In this document: in pieces, positions 7,929 through 15,557 of the stretch
Layout: each line of letters begins with the position of its first letter
How positions within the stretch are numbered: position 1 is the first letter of the stretch
Source of the DNA: Mycetocola reblochoni REB411
Lineage (GTDB): Bacteria; Actinomycetota; Actinomycetes; Actinomycetales; Microbacteriaceae
Assembly: GCF_900163835.1 (NCBI RefSeq)
Contig: NZ_FUKR01000022.1
Location: forward strand, 170,967-234,966
Reading direction: 5' to 3'
DNA: 64,000 nt
Made by a program: the position numbers and the translations under genes
Notes under the pieces: generated by a model
The model's database searches: none
Told to the model about the DNA's origin: nothing
What the model saw: only the letters and a program-made list of their open reading frames with translations

Positions 7929-9363
7929 CGAGGGGCCTTTCTTCGGGGCGGCGGAACAGCTGCGAGTTCTGGGTCGCCGCGACCGCGGTGGCGAGAGTCA
8001 CTGTACCAACGCGACCGAGGAACATCGTCGCCGCGATGACGTACTTGCCCTCGTCCGGCAGCGTCTCGGTCAGCCCTGTCGAGAGGCCGACCGTCCCGAA
8101 CGCGGAGATGACGTCGAAGAGGACGTGGTCGAGGGGGGCCTTCGTGATGTGCAGCAGGATGACGCTCGCGGCGGCGACGATCGAGGCGGCCCAGAAGACG
8201 ACGCTCAGGGCGACCCGGACGACCTCCCCGGGGATGCGCCGCCCGAACGCCTCCAGGTCGCGTCGCCCCTTCGCCTCCGCGAAGGCGGCGAGGAACAGCA
8301 CGGCGAGCGTGGTCACCTTGATTCCGCCCGCCGTCGAGGCCGAGCCGCCTCCGATGAACATCAACATGTCCATGATCAGCAGGCTCGAGTTGTTGAGGTC
8401 GGAGATCGGCACCGTCGTGAATCCGCCCGAGCGGGTCATCATCGACAGGAACACCGACTGGAAGGCGGTGTCGGCCGCGTTCATGCTGCCGAAGGTGAGC
8501 GGGTTGAGATACTCCAGGCTCACCAGCACGATCGCGCCGAGCACCAGGAGCACGAGCGTGGTGATGACGGTGAGCTTGGTGTGCAGCGGCCAGCTGCGGA
8601 AACGCAGCCCCCGCTTGCGCAGGGCGAAGATGACCGGAAACCCGAGGGACCCGAAGAACACGGCGACCATGAGGATCCCGAGGAACCAGTAGTCCGTCGC
8701 GAAGGTGCCGAGACCGTCCGCGTTCGGGGTGAAACCCGTGTTGGTGAACGCCATCGCCGCGTAGTAGATGCTGTTCCAGATGGCGTCCCAGAGCGGGATG
8801 CCGTCCATGAGCATTCGCGGGAAGAGCAGCACGGCGACGACGGCCTCGATGACGACGAGGCTGACGGCGACCGTGGCCAGCAGGGAGCCGATCTCCCCGA
8901 GCCTGATGGCCTGCCCCTCGGCGACGGGTCCGTGGTGCGCGCGCATCGAGTTCGTGTCGCTCGCTGCGAGAAGCCGTGCCCTGAGCCCGAGCTTGCGCGA
9001 GACGAGCATGCCGAGGATCGAGGCCACGGTGAGCACTCCGACCGCCCCGATCTGCACGCCGAGGAAGATGACGGTGTGCCCGGCGGGGGACCAGTGCGTG
9101 GCCATGTCGACCGTGCTCAGCCCGGTCACGCAAATCACCGACACGGCGGTGAACAGCGCGTCGACGAAACGCGTGGTCACACCGTCGGCGGCGGCGAACG
9201 GCAGCGAGAGCAGCACCGTGAAGATGGTGATGAGGCCGACGAAGACGCCGATCGCGAAGCGCGACGGCGAGTGGCTGGTGACCCGGGCGAACGCGTCCCT
9301 GGCGTCCGCGAGTGTCTCGCGGATCCCGTGGCGCTGAGCGGGGATTCGGGTTCGGCGGGACAT
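7921..9363 (-). CDS. ktrB: Potassium uptake channel, TrkH/KtrB family
   Basis: Polytopic K+ transporter of 480 residues, with the fourfold repeated pore-loop fold of the superfamily. Selectivity-filter-like turns are visible, such as VTGLSTVDMATHW near residue 75 and SRSGGFTT-type turns further on. The start is an ATG with GAGGA 5 nt upstream. Its gene pair with ktrA (8-nt overlap) and the position of the RCK subunit downstream match KtrAB operons. The spacer to arsR on the other strand is 76 bp. Confidence 0.9.
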   Translation of the reverse strand: MSRRTRIPAQRHGIRETLADARDAFARVTSHSPSRFAIGVFVGLITIFTVLLSLPFAAADGVTTRFVDALFTAVSVICVTGLSTVDMATHWSPAGHTVIFLGVQIGAVGVLTVASILGMLVSRKLGLRARLLAASDTNSMRAHHGPVAEGQAIRLGEIGSLLATVAVSLVVIEAVVAVLLFPRMLMDGIPLWDAIWNSIYYAAMAFTNTGFTPNADGLGTFATDYWFLGILMVAVFFGSLGFPVIFALRKRGLRFRSWPLHTKLTVITTLVLLVLGAIVLVSLEYLNPLTFGSMNAADTAFQSVFLSMMTRSGGFTTVPISDLNNSSLLIMDMLMFIGGGSASTAGGIKVTTLAVLFLAAFAEAKGRRDLEAFGRRIPGEVVRVALSVVFWAASIVAAASVILLHITKAPLDHVLFDVISAFGTVGLSTGLTETLPDEGKYVIAATMFLGRVGTVTLATAVAATQNSQLFRRPEERPLVG

Positions 9364-9439
9364 CGTCCTCTTATCGGCTGCGGTACGGCGTGGGGCGGAT
9401 CACATGGTACTCCGCTGTCCGACTGGCTAGCCTGTTCCC

Positions 9440-9865
9440 ATGGCCGACATTTTTGACGTGATCGCTGACGGTACTCGGCGCGAGATCCTGCACGTCCTGC
9501 GTGAGCGTCACCCGGACGAGCCCGGCGCGGTCGACGAGGGGACGAGCGTGTCGGAGATCGTCGCGGAGCTGCAGCTCAGCCAGCCGACCGTGTCCAAGCA
9601 CCTGAAGGTGCTGAGGGAGGCGGAGCTCGTCACGGTCAGGGAGGACGGGCAGCACCGTTTCTACAGTCTGAAGCCCGAGCCGCTCGAGGCCGTCGAGGAC
9701 TGGCTGATCCCCTTCCTCAGCGTCGATTTCAGCGACGAGATCCAGAACTCTGTCCTCACGGATCAGGCGCGTCAGGTCGCGGGGACCGTCGGGAAGGTCG
9801 TCGCCGACACGACCTACGCCGTGTCGAACGCGGTGCAGGCGGTCACGAAGAAGCTGCGCTCGTAG
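9440..9865 (+). CDS. ArsR-family HTH regulator
   Basis: 141 residues with an ArsR winged helix at the N-terminus: IFDVIADGTRREILHVL, then the recognition helix LQLSQPTVSKHLKVLREAEL and the wing TVREDGQHRFYSL. Cysteine metal-site residues are absent, so it is not an obvious metal sensor. The C-terminal ~45 residues extend beyond the HTH with an amphipathic helix. TAGCCT lies 6 nt before the ATG, pointing to a leaderless transcript. The stop codon is part of a CGTAGC hexanucleotide repeat, so slippage there would alter the C-terminus. Confidence 0.88.
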   Translation: MADIFDVIADGTRREILHVLRERHPDEPGAVDEGTSVSEIVAELQLSQPTVSKHLKVLREAELVTVREDGQHRFYSLKPEPLEAVEDWLIPFLSVDFSDEIQNSVLTDQARQVAGTVGKVVADTTYAVSNAVQAVTKKLRS

Positions 9866-9899
9866 CCGTAGCCGTAGCCGTAGCCGTAGCCGTAGCCGT
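9861..9899. repeat. CGTAGC hexanucleotide microsatellite
   Basis: Six perfect copies of CGTAGC followed by CGTG. The first copy supplies the TAG stop of the ArsR-like gene. Being a multiple of three, copy changes keep the frame and every copy restores a stop in that frame. Confidence 0.95.
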
Positions 9900-9942
9900 G
9901 GCACGCTCCGACGGCGGGGCCGTCTCGACGCAGCGGCGTGCC
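9900..9942 (+). terminator. Bipartite hairpin after arsR
   Basis: The outer arms GGCACGC (9900-9906) and GCGTGCC (9936-9942) enclose an inner stem GACGGC/GCCGTC (9910-9915 / 9919-9924). There is no T-run. It is a plausible terminator between arsR and the next promoter. Confidence 0.4.
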
Positions 9943-9964
9943 CGCAACCCCCTTTGCAGGGATA

Positions 9965-9993
9965 TGGACACGCGTCACACGCGTCACTACAGT
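9965..9993 (+). promoter_or_regulatory. Promoter of the BldC-like gene with direct repeats in its spacer
   Basis: TGGACA (9965-9970), a 17-bp spacer and TACAGT (9988-9993) form a good sigma-70-type promoter. CACGCGTCA occurs twice in tandem (9969-9977, 9978-9986), filling the spacer. BldC-type proteins bind direct repeats, so self-regulation is possible (inference). Confidence 0.5.
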
Positions 9994-10031
9994 TGCCTCT
10001 GTTCACAGCAGGCGCATACCAGGGAGCAAGC

Positions 10032-10229
10032 ATGGCCAACGGCGTTGACGACGTGCGGTTCCTCACCGTCGCCGAGGTGGCCGCGGTCATGCGGGTGTCG
10101 AAGATGACCGTGTACCGCATGGTCCATTCGGGGGAGCTGCCGGCGATCCGTTTCGGCAAGTCCTACCGGGTGCCGGAGTCCGCTGTCGAGTCGATCCTGC
10201 AGCTCCCCGGCGAGGGCGCCGCGTCCTGA
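10032..10229 (+). CDS. BldC-like MerR-type helix-turn-helix protein
   Basis: 65-residue protein made of a single winged HTH: FLTVAEVAAVMRVSKMTVYR, then MVHSGELPAIRFGKSYRVPE. This is the excisionase/BldC-type fold found as free-standing regulators in actinobacteria. The ATG at 10032 has AGGGAG 6 nt upstream; an upstream in-frame start would add unconserved residues. It is followed by the bS22 gene, a widespread actinobacterial pairing. It may bind the direct repeats in its own promoter. Confidence 0.85.
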   Translation: MANGVDDVRFLTVAEVAAVMRVSKMTVYRMVHSGELPAIRFGKSYRVPESAVESILQLPGEGAAS

Positions 10230-10357
10230 CGGACGTCCGCTCGACGGCGTCCGCTCGGGTTCGGCTACGCGAAAGCCGGATTTTCCGTTAGACTGTGCGA
10301 AGGCATTTTTCGTCGATCGCGGCCACGCGATCACACCCCAACATCTGTGAGGTATCA

Positions 10358-10456
10358 GTGGGTTCGGTTATCAAGAAGCGCCGCAAGCGTATGGCGAAGA
10401 AGAAGCACCGCAAGCTGCTTCGCAAGACTCGTCACCAGCGTCGCAACAAGAAGTAG
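10358..10456 (+). CDS. Small ribosomal protein bS22 (AURKAIP1/COX24 domain)
   Basis: 32-residue protein, almost entirely Lys/Arg: starts MGSVIKKRRKRMAKKKH and ends HQRRNKK. This is the actinobacterial 30S subunit protein bS22, annotated as AURKAIP1/COX24-domain protein. It starts at GTG with GAGG 6 nt upstream. An intrinsic terminator follows. Its size makes it easy to miss in automated annotation. Confidence 0.92.
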   Translation: MGSVIKKRRKRMAKKKHRKLLRKTRHQRRNKK

Positions 10457-10471
10457 TCGCACGCGACCTGA

Positions 10472-10499
10472 AGCGCCGGATCATCGATCCGGCGCTTTT
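10472..10499 (+). terminator. Rho-independent terminator of bS22
   Basis: AGCGCCGGATC (10472-10482), a 3-nt loop and its exact complement (10486-10496) are followed by TTTTC. It lies 15 nt after the bS22 stop. Confidence 0.9.
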
Positions 10500-10530
10500 C
10501 GCTGTCGGTGGTGGGTCGTACGGTGCGCGC

Positions 10531-10884
10531 ATGAGTCGAATCGATGGCGCGCCGAGTGCACGACCGAGACCGAGCCTGATCCCGGGCTCGAGCTCGGGCC
10601 GGAGTCCGGACCAGCGCGCGCTGGCCTACCCGCTGCCGCTCGTCCTCGACCGGTCGCGCGCCCCGCGTTACCGCCTCGTCAACGTCGGCGATGAGGAGCT
10701 GGGCTGGGTCCGGCTCCGGGTCGACGGGCCCGGGGTGATGCCGCTCAGCCCGCCGCTGCGCCTGGATCCGGGGCGGTCCCGCGAGGTCGTCGTGCACTCG
10801 GCCGATCCGGAGCGGAACGTCCGTCTGCAGGTGTCCTGGCGCAGGCCGAACGGCCAGAGCTACCTGTGGTCGTTCGTGCTGTGA
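10531..10884 (+). CDS. Conserved hypothetical protein, possibly a beta-sandwich
   Basis: 117 residues. The first 30 are low-complexity and basic. The rest alternates short hydrophobic strands (RYRLVNVGDEELGWVRLRV, REVVVHSADPERNVRLQVSW) as in an immunoglobulin-like fold. I do not recognise the family. TACGGT lies exactly 6 nt before the ATG and there is no SD, matching the leaderless pattern seen elsewhere here. It appears to be a single-gene unit. Confidence 0.7.
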   Translation: MSRIDGAPSARPRPSLIPGSSSGRSPDQRALAYPLPLVLDRSRAPRYRLVNVGDEELGWVRLRVDGPGVMPLSPPLRLDPGRSREVVVHSADPERNVRLQVSWRRPNGQSYLWSFVL

Positions 10885-10938
10885 GCGCGCGGCCCTGTTC
10901 GGTGGGTGGACAGGTGGCCGGCGGGGCGGTTGAGCAGG

Positions 10939-11241
10939 TCAGTGTGCGCGCCGCTGCCGTTCGGCGATGAAGTCGGCCGCGGTGAGGCCGTGACTCTTGC
11001 GCGGATACATCGCGGCGGTGAAGCCTCTCAGCAGCTCCCCCGGATCGATGTCGAGCGCCGTGGCGATCCGGACGAGCGTCTCGACGCTGGGGTGCACCTG
11101 ACCGCGCTCGATCTTGCCGATGTTCGTCCAGTGCATATCGGCAAGGGCTCCGACGTCCTCAAGGGTCAGCTCGCGGTCGACGCGTGCGGCGCGGAGTCGC
11201 CGACCGAGCTCGATCGCAGCATCCGAATGCGTGCTGGGCAT
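10939..11241 (-). CDS. XRE-family HTH regulator
   Basis: 100 residues with a Cro/C1-type HTH at 10-66: LGRRLRAARVDRELTLEDV, WTNIGKIERGQVHPSVETLV and the closing helix ALDIDPGELLRGF. The last 30 residues are a short tail. It stands alone, convergent with the preceding gene and divergent from the glutaredoxin-like gene. Target unknown. Confidence 0.85.
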   Translation of the reverse strand: MPSTHSDAAIELGRRLRAARVDRELTLEDVGALADMHWTNIGKIERGQVHPSVETLVRIATALDIDPGELLRGFTAAMYPRKSHGLTAADFIAERQRRAH

Positions 11242-11401
11242 GGGTACATGGCTACCGGGGTGGGGGAAATGAGGCCAGAGAGAACAAGCCCTGTGATCAT
11301 CATGCTAATGCTTTTGCGCCCTGCGGGCGCGCGACCCGCTCGTCGGCGGACGCCGCCTGAGCCCGCAGTGGTCGATGCGGGCATCCGCCTAGAATCGAGG
11401 T

Positions 11402-11659
11402 ATGTCCACCAGCGTGACTCTCATCGGCAAGCCCGGCTGCCATCTGTGCGACGACGCACGTGACGTCATCGACGGCGTGGTCGCGGCGCGGCCCGACCTC
11501 GATGTCACGGTCGCGGAGCGCAGCATCCTCGACGACCCGGCACTGCACGAGCGGTACTGGGAGGAGATCCCCGTCGTCCTCATCGACGGCGAGGTCCACA
11601 ACTACTGGCGGATCGACCCCGACCGTCTGGAACGAGCACTCACGGAGGCCGCCTCATGA
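11402..11659 (+). CDS. Glutaredoxin-like protein
   Basis: 85-residue thioredoxin-fold protein beginning TLIGKPGCHLCDDARDVID. CHLC at about 13-16 is the redox CxxC. A cis-Pro-type EEIPVVLIDGEV turn occurs near residue 58. It belongs to the glutaredoxin-family/DUF836 group common in actinobacteria. TAGAAT lies 6 nt before the ATG, so it is probably leaderless. It overlaps the Dabb-domain gene by 4 nt, so the two are co-translated. Partner thiol unknown. Confidence 0.88.
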   Translation: MSTSVTLIGKPGCHLCDDARDVIDGVVAARPDLDVTVAERSILDDPALHERYWEEIPVVLIDGEVHNYWRIDPDRLERALTEAAS

Positions 11660-11961
11660 CCATTCGCCACGTCGTCAGCTGGACGCTCAGCGCCGAGGAC
11701 ACCGAGACGAAGCGCGAGCACGCGGCGGGCATCGCCAGCCGGCTCACCGCATTCGCGAACGCGCACCCGGACATGGTGCAGAACCTGCAGGTGGGCACCA
11801 ACATCGCCTACCCGGAGAAGAACGCCGACCTTGTCCTCATCGCCGACTTCGCCGACCTCGCGGCCCTCGACGCCTACCAGGTCCACCCCGAGCACCAGGC
11901 CATCGTCGAGTACGTCGTGCCGCGGGTGGCCGGGCGTTCGAGCGTCGACTTCGAGCTCTGA
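11656..11961 (+). CDS. Dabb (stress-responsive alpha/beta barrel) domain protein
   Basis: 101 residues forming one Dabb ferredoxin-like domain: IRHVVSWTL at the N-terminal strand and LDAYQVHPEHQAIVEYVVP near the C-terminal strand. Proteins of this fold dimerise into small barrels; function is usually unknown. It is coupled to the glutaredoxin-like gene by an ATGA overlap. Confidence 0.85.
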   Translation: MTIRHVVSWTLSAEDTETKREHAAGIASRLTAFANAHPDMVQNLQVGTNIAYPEKNADLVLIADFADLAALDAYQVHPEHQAIVEYVVPRVAGRSSVDFEL

Positions 11962-11982
11962 CAGCGGGAGGCGAGCTGGCGC

Positions 11983-12065
11983 AGCGGCCGGCGGACCGTC
12001 GGTAGCGAGCCACGGTAGCGGCCCGGCGGACCGTCGGTAGCGAGCCCCGGCAGCGGGCCGGCGGC
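11983..12065. repeat. 34-35-bp tandem duplication
   Basis: Two copies of AGCGGCCGGCGGACCGTCGG plus TAGCGAGCC (starting 11983 and 12017) and a partial third copy (12052). The spacing is 34 then 35 bp because of one extra C. It lies in the gap between two convergent genes, upstream of a shared terminator. Confidence 0.85.
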
Positions 12066-12078
12066 AGGGAACGACGAC

Positions 12079-12110
12079 GGGGCCCGACATCCGGATGGAT
12101 GTCGGGCCCC
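12079..12110. terminator. Bidirectional terminator between Dabb gene and aspS
   Basis: GGGGCCCGACATCC (12079-12092), a 4-nt loop (GGAT) and its exact complement (12097-12110). It sits between convergent genes. Its core resembles the hairpin at 3946-3974. Confidence 0.7.
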
Positions 12111-12151
12111 GTTCGGACGGAGGCGGATTCCGCCCCCGGCGTCGCGATCGG

Positions 12152-13492
12152 CTACGGGGCCAGTCGCGTCGGCCCGCGGAACAGGTACGTGACCTCGCGG
12201 ATCGACGTCTCGTGCAGCATGAGCATGAGGACGCGCGCCAGCCCCATGCCGAAGCCACCGTGGCTGGGGACGCCGTAGCGGAAGAAGTCGAGGTAGAAGC
12301 CGAGCTCCTCCGGGTCGATGCCCTTCTCCTTCGCCTGCTCGACGAGAACATCGATCCGGTGCTCGCGCTGGGCGCCGGTCGAGATCTCGACGCCGTTGTA
12401 GATCAGGTCGTAGCTGTTGGTCAGCGTGGCGTCGCCGTCGTGACGGCGGTGGTAGAACGGCCGGATCGACGAGGCGTAGTCGGTGATGAACACGAAGTCG
12501 TGACCGAGGGTCTCCTTGACGTGCGCGGCGATCTGCCGCTCGCCCTCGGGGTCCATGTCCTCGTCGGCGCGAGGAATCTCGTAGCCGCGCGCCGCCACGA
12601 TCTGCTTGGCCTCCGCGAGCGGAATGCGCGGGAACGGCGTCGTCGGGACCTCGAGCTCGATGCCGAACAGCTCGGCGATGGCCTCGCCGTGCTTGGCCTT
12701 GACGGCGCTGATGCCCGCGACCATGAGCTCCTCGTGCAGCCTCATGACGTCCTCGTGGCTGTCGATCCAGCTGATCTCGGCGTCGACGCTGGTGAACTCG
12801 GTCGCGTGACGCGACGTGAACGAGGGGTCGGCGCGGAACGCCGGGCCGATCTCGAAGACCTTGCCGAAGCCGGCCGGCTGTGCCATCTGCTTGAAGAACT
12901 GCGGGCTCTGCGCGAGGTAGGCGGTGGTGTCGAAGTACTCGACCTCGAACAGCTCGGCCCGCGACTCGCTCGCCGAGGCCATCAGCTTGGGTGTGTGGAT
13001 CTCGATGAAGTCGTTGTCGATCCAGTACTCGCGCAGGGCGTGCTCGAAGGTGGTCTGGATGCGGAAGATGAGGTTCTGCTTCGGCGTGCGCAGGTCGAGG
13101 AAGCGCCAGTCCATGCGCTTGTCCAGGCTCGAGTCCGCCGCGATGGGGGTCTCGGGCAGCGCCTCGCCGACCACCTCGAGCGAGCCGATCTTGACCTCGA
13201 TGCCGCCGAGCTTCACCCGCTCGTCGTGCTTGAGCTCGCCGGTGACGGTGACGAAGCTGCCGTGGGCGAGGCCAGAGATCGTCTCGGTCAGCGCCAGACG
13301 CTCCTGGCCGGCGGCGTCGCCGTCCTCCGCCTCGCGGGTGGCCGGGTTCACCAGCTGCACGGCCCCGCTCTCGTCGCGGAGCACGACGAACTGGACCTTC
13401 TTCTGATCGCGGACGGTGTCGACCCATCCGGAGACCGTCACGGTCCCGTCGGGGAGCGGGGCAAGATTCTTGATCACGACGCGTGCATTCAC
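12152..13492 (-). CDS. aspS: Aspartyl-tRNA synthetase, archaeal-type (probably non-discriminating)
   Basis: Class II synthetase of 446 residues. The N-terminal OB-fold begins ARVVIKNLAPLPDGTVTVSG. Motif 2 is around FRADPSFTSRHATEFTSVD and motif 3 is GGFGMGLARVLMLM. The bacterial insertion (GAD) domain is absent, giving the short archaeal-type AspRS. Such enzymes are commonly non-discriminating and also charge tRNA-Asn with Asp for GatCAB; that specificity is inferred. The start is a GTG at 13492; a TACAGT hexamer 7 nt upstream and no SD suggest leaderless mRNA. Confidence 0.88.
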   Translation of the reverse strand: MNARVVIKNLAPLPDGTVTVSGWVDTVRDQKKVQFVVLRDESGAVQLVNPATREAEDGDAAGQERLALTETISGLAHGSFVTVTGELKHDERVKLGGIEVKIGSLEVVGEALPETPIAADSSLDKRMDWRFLDLRTPKQNLIFRIQTTFEHALREYWIDNDFIEIHTPKLMASASESRAELFEVEYFDTTAYLAQSPQFFKQMAQPAGFGKVFEIGPAFRADPSFTSRHATEFTSVDAEISWIDSHEDVMRLHEELMVAGISAVKAKHGEAIAELFGIELEVPTTPFPRIPLAEAKQIVAARGYEIPRADEDMDPEGERQIAAHVKETLGHDFVFITDYASSIRPFYHRRHDGDATLTNSYDLIYNGVEISTGAQREHRIDVLVEQAKEKGIDPEELGFYLDFFRYGVPSHGGFGMGLARVLMLMLHETSIREVTYLFRGPTRLAP

Positions 13493-13571
13493 GAGTGCAA
13501 CTGTACCCGCGCGCGAGGCCCGGGTCGCCCCGCGGTAACTTCCCAGCCCGGCGAAACGTACACTGGAGAGC

Positions 13572-14207
13572 GTGCCAGCCCATCGCATCCATCTCGTGCG
13601 CCATGGCGAGGTCCACAACCCCGAGCGGGTCCTGTACGGGCGACTCGAGGGGTTCCACCTCTCGCCGCGTGGACGCCTCATGACCCGTGCCGCCGCCGAC
13701 GAGCTCGTCGCCGCGGGGGACCCCGTGCGCTCCCTCGTGGTGTCACCCCTCCTGCGCACGCGGGAGTCGGCCGAGCCGATCGCCGAGGCGTTCCGCCTCG
13801 ACCCCGTGGTCGACGAGCGGGTGATCGAGCCGAGCAACTTCTTCGAGGGGACGACGATCCGTCGTGCCCTGCGCAACCCCATCAACTGGCTGGTCCTGCG
13901 CCGGCCGGGCGTCCCCAGCTGGGGCGAGCCGTACACGCGCATCGTCGAGCGGATGATGGCCGCCGTCGAGGACGCCTGGGCGTCGGCGGACGGCGGCGAC
14001 GTCGTCATCGTCAGCCACCAGCTGCCGATCTGGATGGTGCACCGGCACGTCAGCGGGCTGCCGCTCAAGCACGACCCGAGGGAGCGCCGCTGCGGGCTGT
14101 CGAGCATCACGACGCTAGAGCGCTCCGGCGACCGCTTCGTCGAGGTCGGCTACCGCGACCCCGCGGTCGAGATCGCCGCCGACGGCGTCGACGTGGGTGC
14201 CGTATGA
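13572..14207 (+). CDS. Histidine phosphatase (phosphoglycerate mutase-like)
   Basis: 211 residues of the RHG superfamily. The phospho-accepting His lies in LVRHGEVHNP near the N-terminus, with the second catalytic His in VIVSHQLPIWMVHRH near 145. The substrate cannot be told. GTG start, with TACACT 7 nt upstream (leaderless pattern). Its stop overlaps resA (ATGA), so it is the first gene of the cytochrome c maturation operon, a linkage often seen in actinobacteria. Confidence 0.88.
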   Translation: MPAHRIHLVRHGEVHNPERVLYGRLEGFHLSPRGRLMTRAAADELVAAGDPVRSLVVSPLLRTRESAEPIAEAFRLDPVVDERVIEPSNFFEGTTIRRALRNPINWLVLRRPGVPSWGEPYTRIVERMMAAVEDAWASADGGDVVIVSHQLPIWMVHRHVSGLPLKHDPRERRCGLSSITTLERSGDRFVEVGYRDPAVEIAADGVDVGAV

Positions 14208-14800
14208 ACCGCAGGACGAGGGTCGGCGCGGCGGTCGCCGTCGCGGCCGTGCTGGCGTTGAGCGGCTGCTCGGGGGCGAACGACGGACTCGCCTCGCAGT
14301 ACGAGGCCGCCGACGACAAGGGCTACATCGCCGGCGACGGCAGCGTCACCGAGGTCGCCGAGGCGGACAGGGGCGACGCCATCGTGTTCGCGGGGACCGG
14401 CGAGCGCGGCGAAGCCATCGACTCGGCGGACTACGCCGGCGACGTCGTCGTCGTCAACTTCTGGTACGCCGGGTGCGCCCCCTGCCGGGCCGAGGCCCCG
14501 CAGCTGAAGTCGCTGAGCGAGAAGTACCTCGACGCGGGCGCCCGCTTCGTCGGGGTCAACGTCTACGACCAGCCGGACACCGCGCTGGCCTTCAGCGAGG
14601 ACTACGGGATCGAGTACCCCTCGGTCATCGACGTCAACGACGGCGCCGCCCGCCTCGCGTTCACGGGGACGGTGCCGCCGAAGGCCGTGCCGACGACCAT
14701 CGTCCTCGACAAGGAGGGCAGGGTCGCCGCCCGCATCCTCGGTCAGTTGAAGGACGAGTCGATCCTGGACACCCTGATCCGCGACACCATCGACGAGTGA
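14204..14800 (+). CDS. resA: Thiol-disulfide lipoprotein of cytochrome c maturation (TlpA/ResA-like)
   Basis: 198-residue membrane-anchored thioredoxin-like protein that keeps apocytochrome CxxCH thiols reduced. The N-terminal signal ends in lipobox LALSGC. The redox motif GCAPC lies near residue 92, in NFWYAGCAPCRAEAPQLK; the Pro-containing PPKAVPTTIVLD loop is at about 163. It overlaps the phosphatase gene and precedes ccdA. Reducing equivalents would come from CcdA in the membrane. Confidence 0.93.
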   Translation: MNRRTRVGAAVAVAAVLALSGCSGANDGLASQYEAADDKGYIAGDGSVTEVAEADRGDAIVFAGTGERGEAIDSADYAGDVVVVNFWYAGCAPCRAEAPQLKSLSEKYLDAGARFVGVNVYDQPDTALAFSEDYGIEYPSVIDVNDGAARLAFTGTVPPKAVPTTIVLDKEGRVAARILGQLKDESILDTLIRDTIDE

Positions 14801-14828
14801 GCCGCCGATGAGCCCCGGGGAGATCGTC

Positions 14829-15557
14829 ATGAACGGTCAGCTGGCCGCCGCGCTGCCGCTGGCCGTGCTGGCGGGGCTGCTGTCGTTCGCCTCGCCGTGC
14901 GTCCTGCCGCTCGTCCCCGGCTACCTGGCCTACATCGGCGGGGCCGCGGGCGCCACCGGCGCGGAGGGCGGGCGCTCGTCCCGGCGCCGTCTGCTCATCG
15001 GCGTCGCCGGCTTCGTGCTCGGCTTCAGCCTCGTCTTCGTCCTCACCGGGGCGTTCCTCGGCACCATCGGGGTGTTCCTGACCCAGTGGCAGGGCGTGCT
15101 GACCCGGGTGTTCGGGGTGCTGATCCTCGTCCTCGGTTTCGTCTTCATCGGCCAGATCGGACCGCTGCAGCGCACGGTCAAGCCGACGCTGCGACCGGTC
15201 ACCGGCTACCTCGGCGCGCCGCTGCTCGGCATCGTCTTCGCCATCGGCTGGACCCCGTGCATCGGGCCGGTCATGGTGGCCATCCAGGCCATGAGCGTCG
15301 GCGCGGGCTCGCCCGCGCGCGGTGCGCTCCTGGCGTTCGTGTACTGCCTCGGGCTCGGCATCCCCTTCGTGCTGCTGGCCCTCGGCTTCGGCTGGGCGAC
15401 CGACTCGGTCGCCTTCCTCAAGCGGCACATCAGGGTGATCAACATCGTCGGCGGCGTGCTGCTGATGCTGATCGGCCTGCTCATGGTGTCGGGAGTGTGG
15501 GAGATCCTCATGTCACGACTCGGGGCGGTGATCGGGAGCTTTGAGCCGGCCCTCTGA
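14829..15557 (+). CDS. ccdA: Cytochrome c biogenesis transmembrane protein
   Basis: Six-helix membrane protein that passes electrons from cytoplasmic thioredoxin to ResA. Conserved cysteines occur in FASPCVLPLVPGYLAY (helix 1) and GWTPCIGPVM (helix 4). I chose the ATG at 14829, preceded by GGGGAG; an in-frame ATG at 14808 would add seven residues. It overlaps resB by 17 nt. The products act together in haem ligation to c-type cytochromes. Confidence 0.92.
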   Translation: MNGQLAAALPLAVLAGLLSFASPCVLPLVPGYLAYIGGAAGATGAEGGRSSRRRLLIGVAGFVLGFSLVFVLTGAFLGTIGVFLTQWQGVLTRVFGVLILVLGFVFIGQIGPLQRTVKPTLRPVTGYLGAPLLGIVFAIGWTPCIGPVMVAIQAMSVGAGSPARGALLAFVYCLGLGIPFVLLALGFGWATDSVAFLKRHIRVINIVGGVLLMLIGLLMVSGVWEILMSRLGAVIGSFEPAL

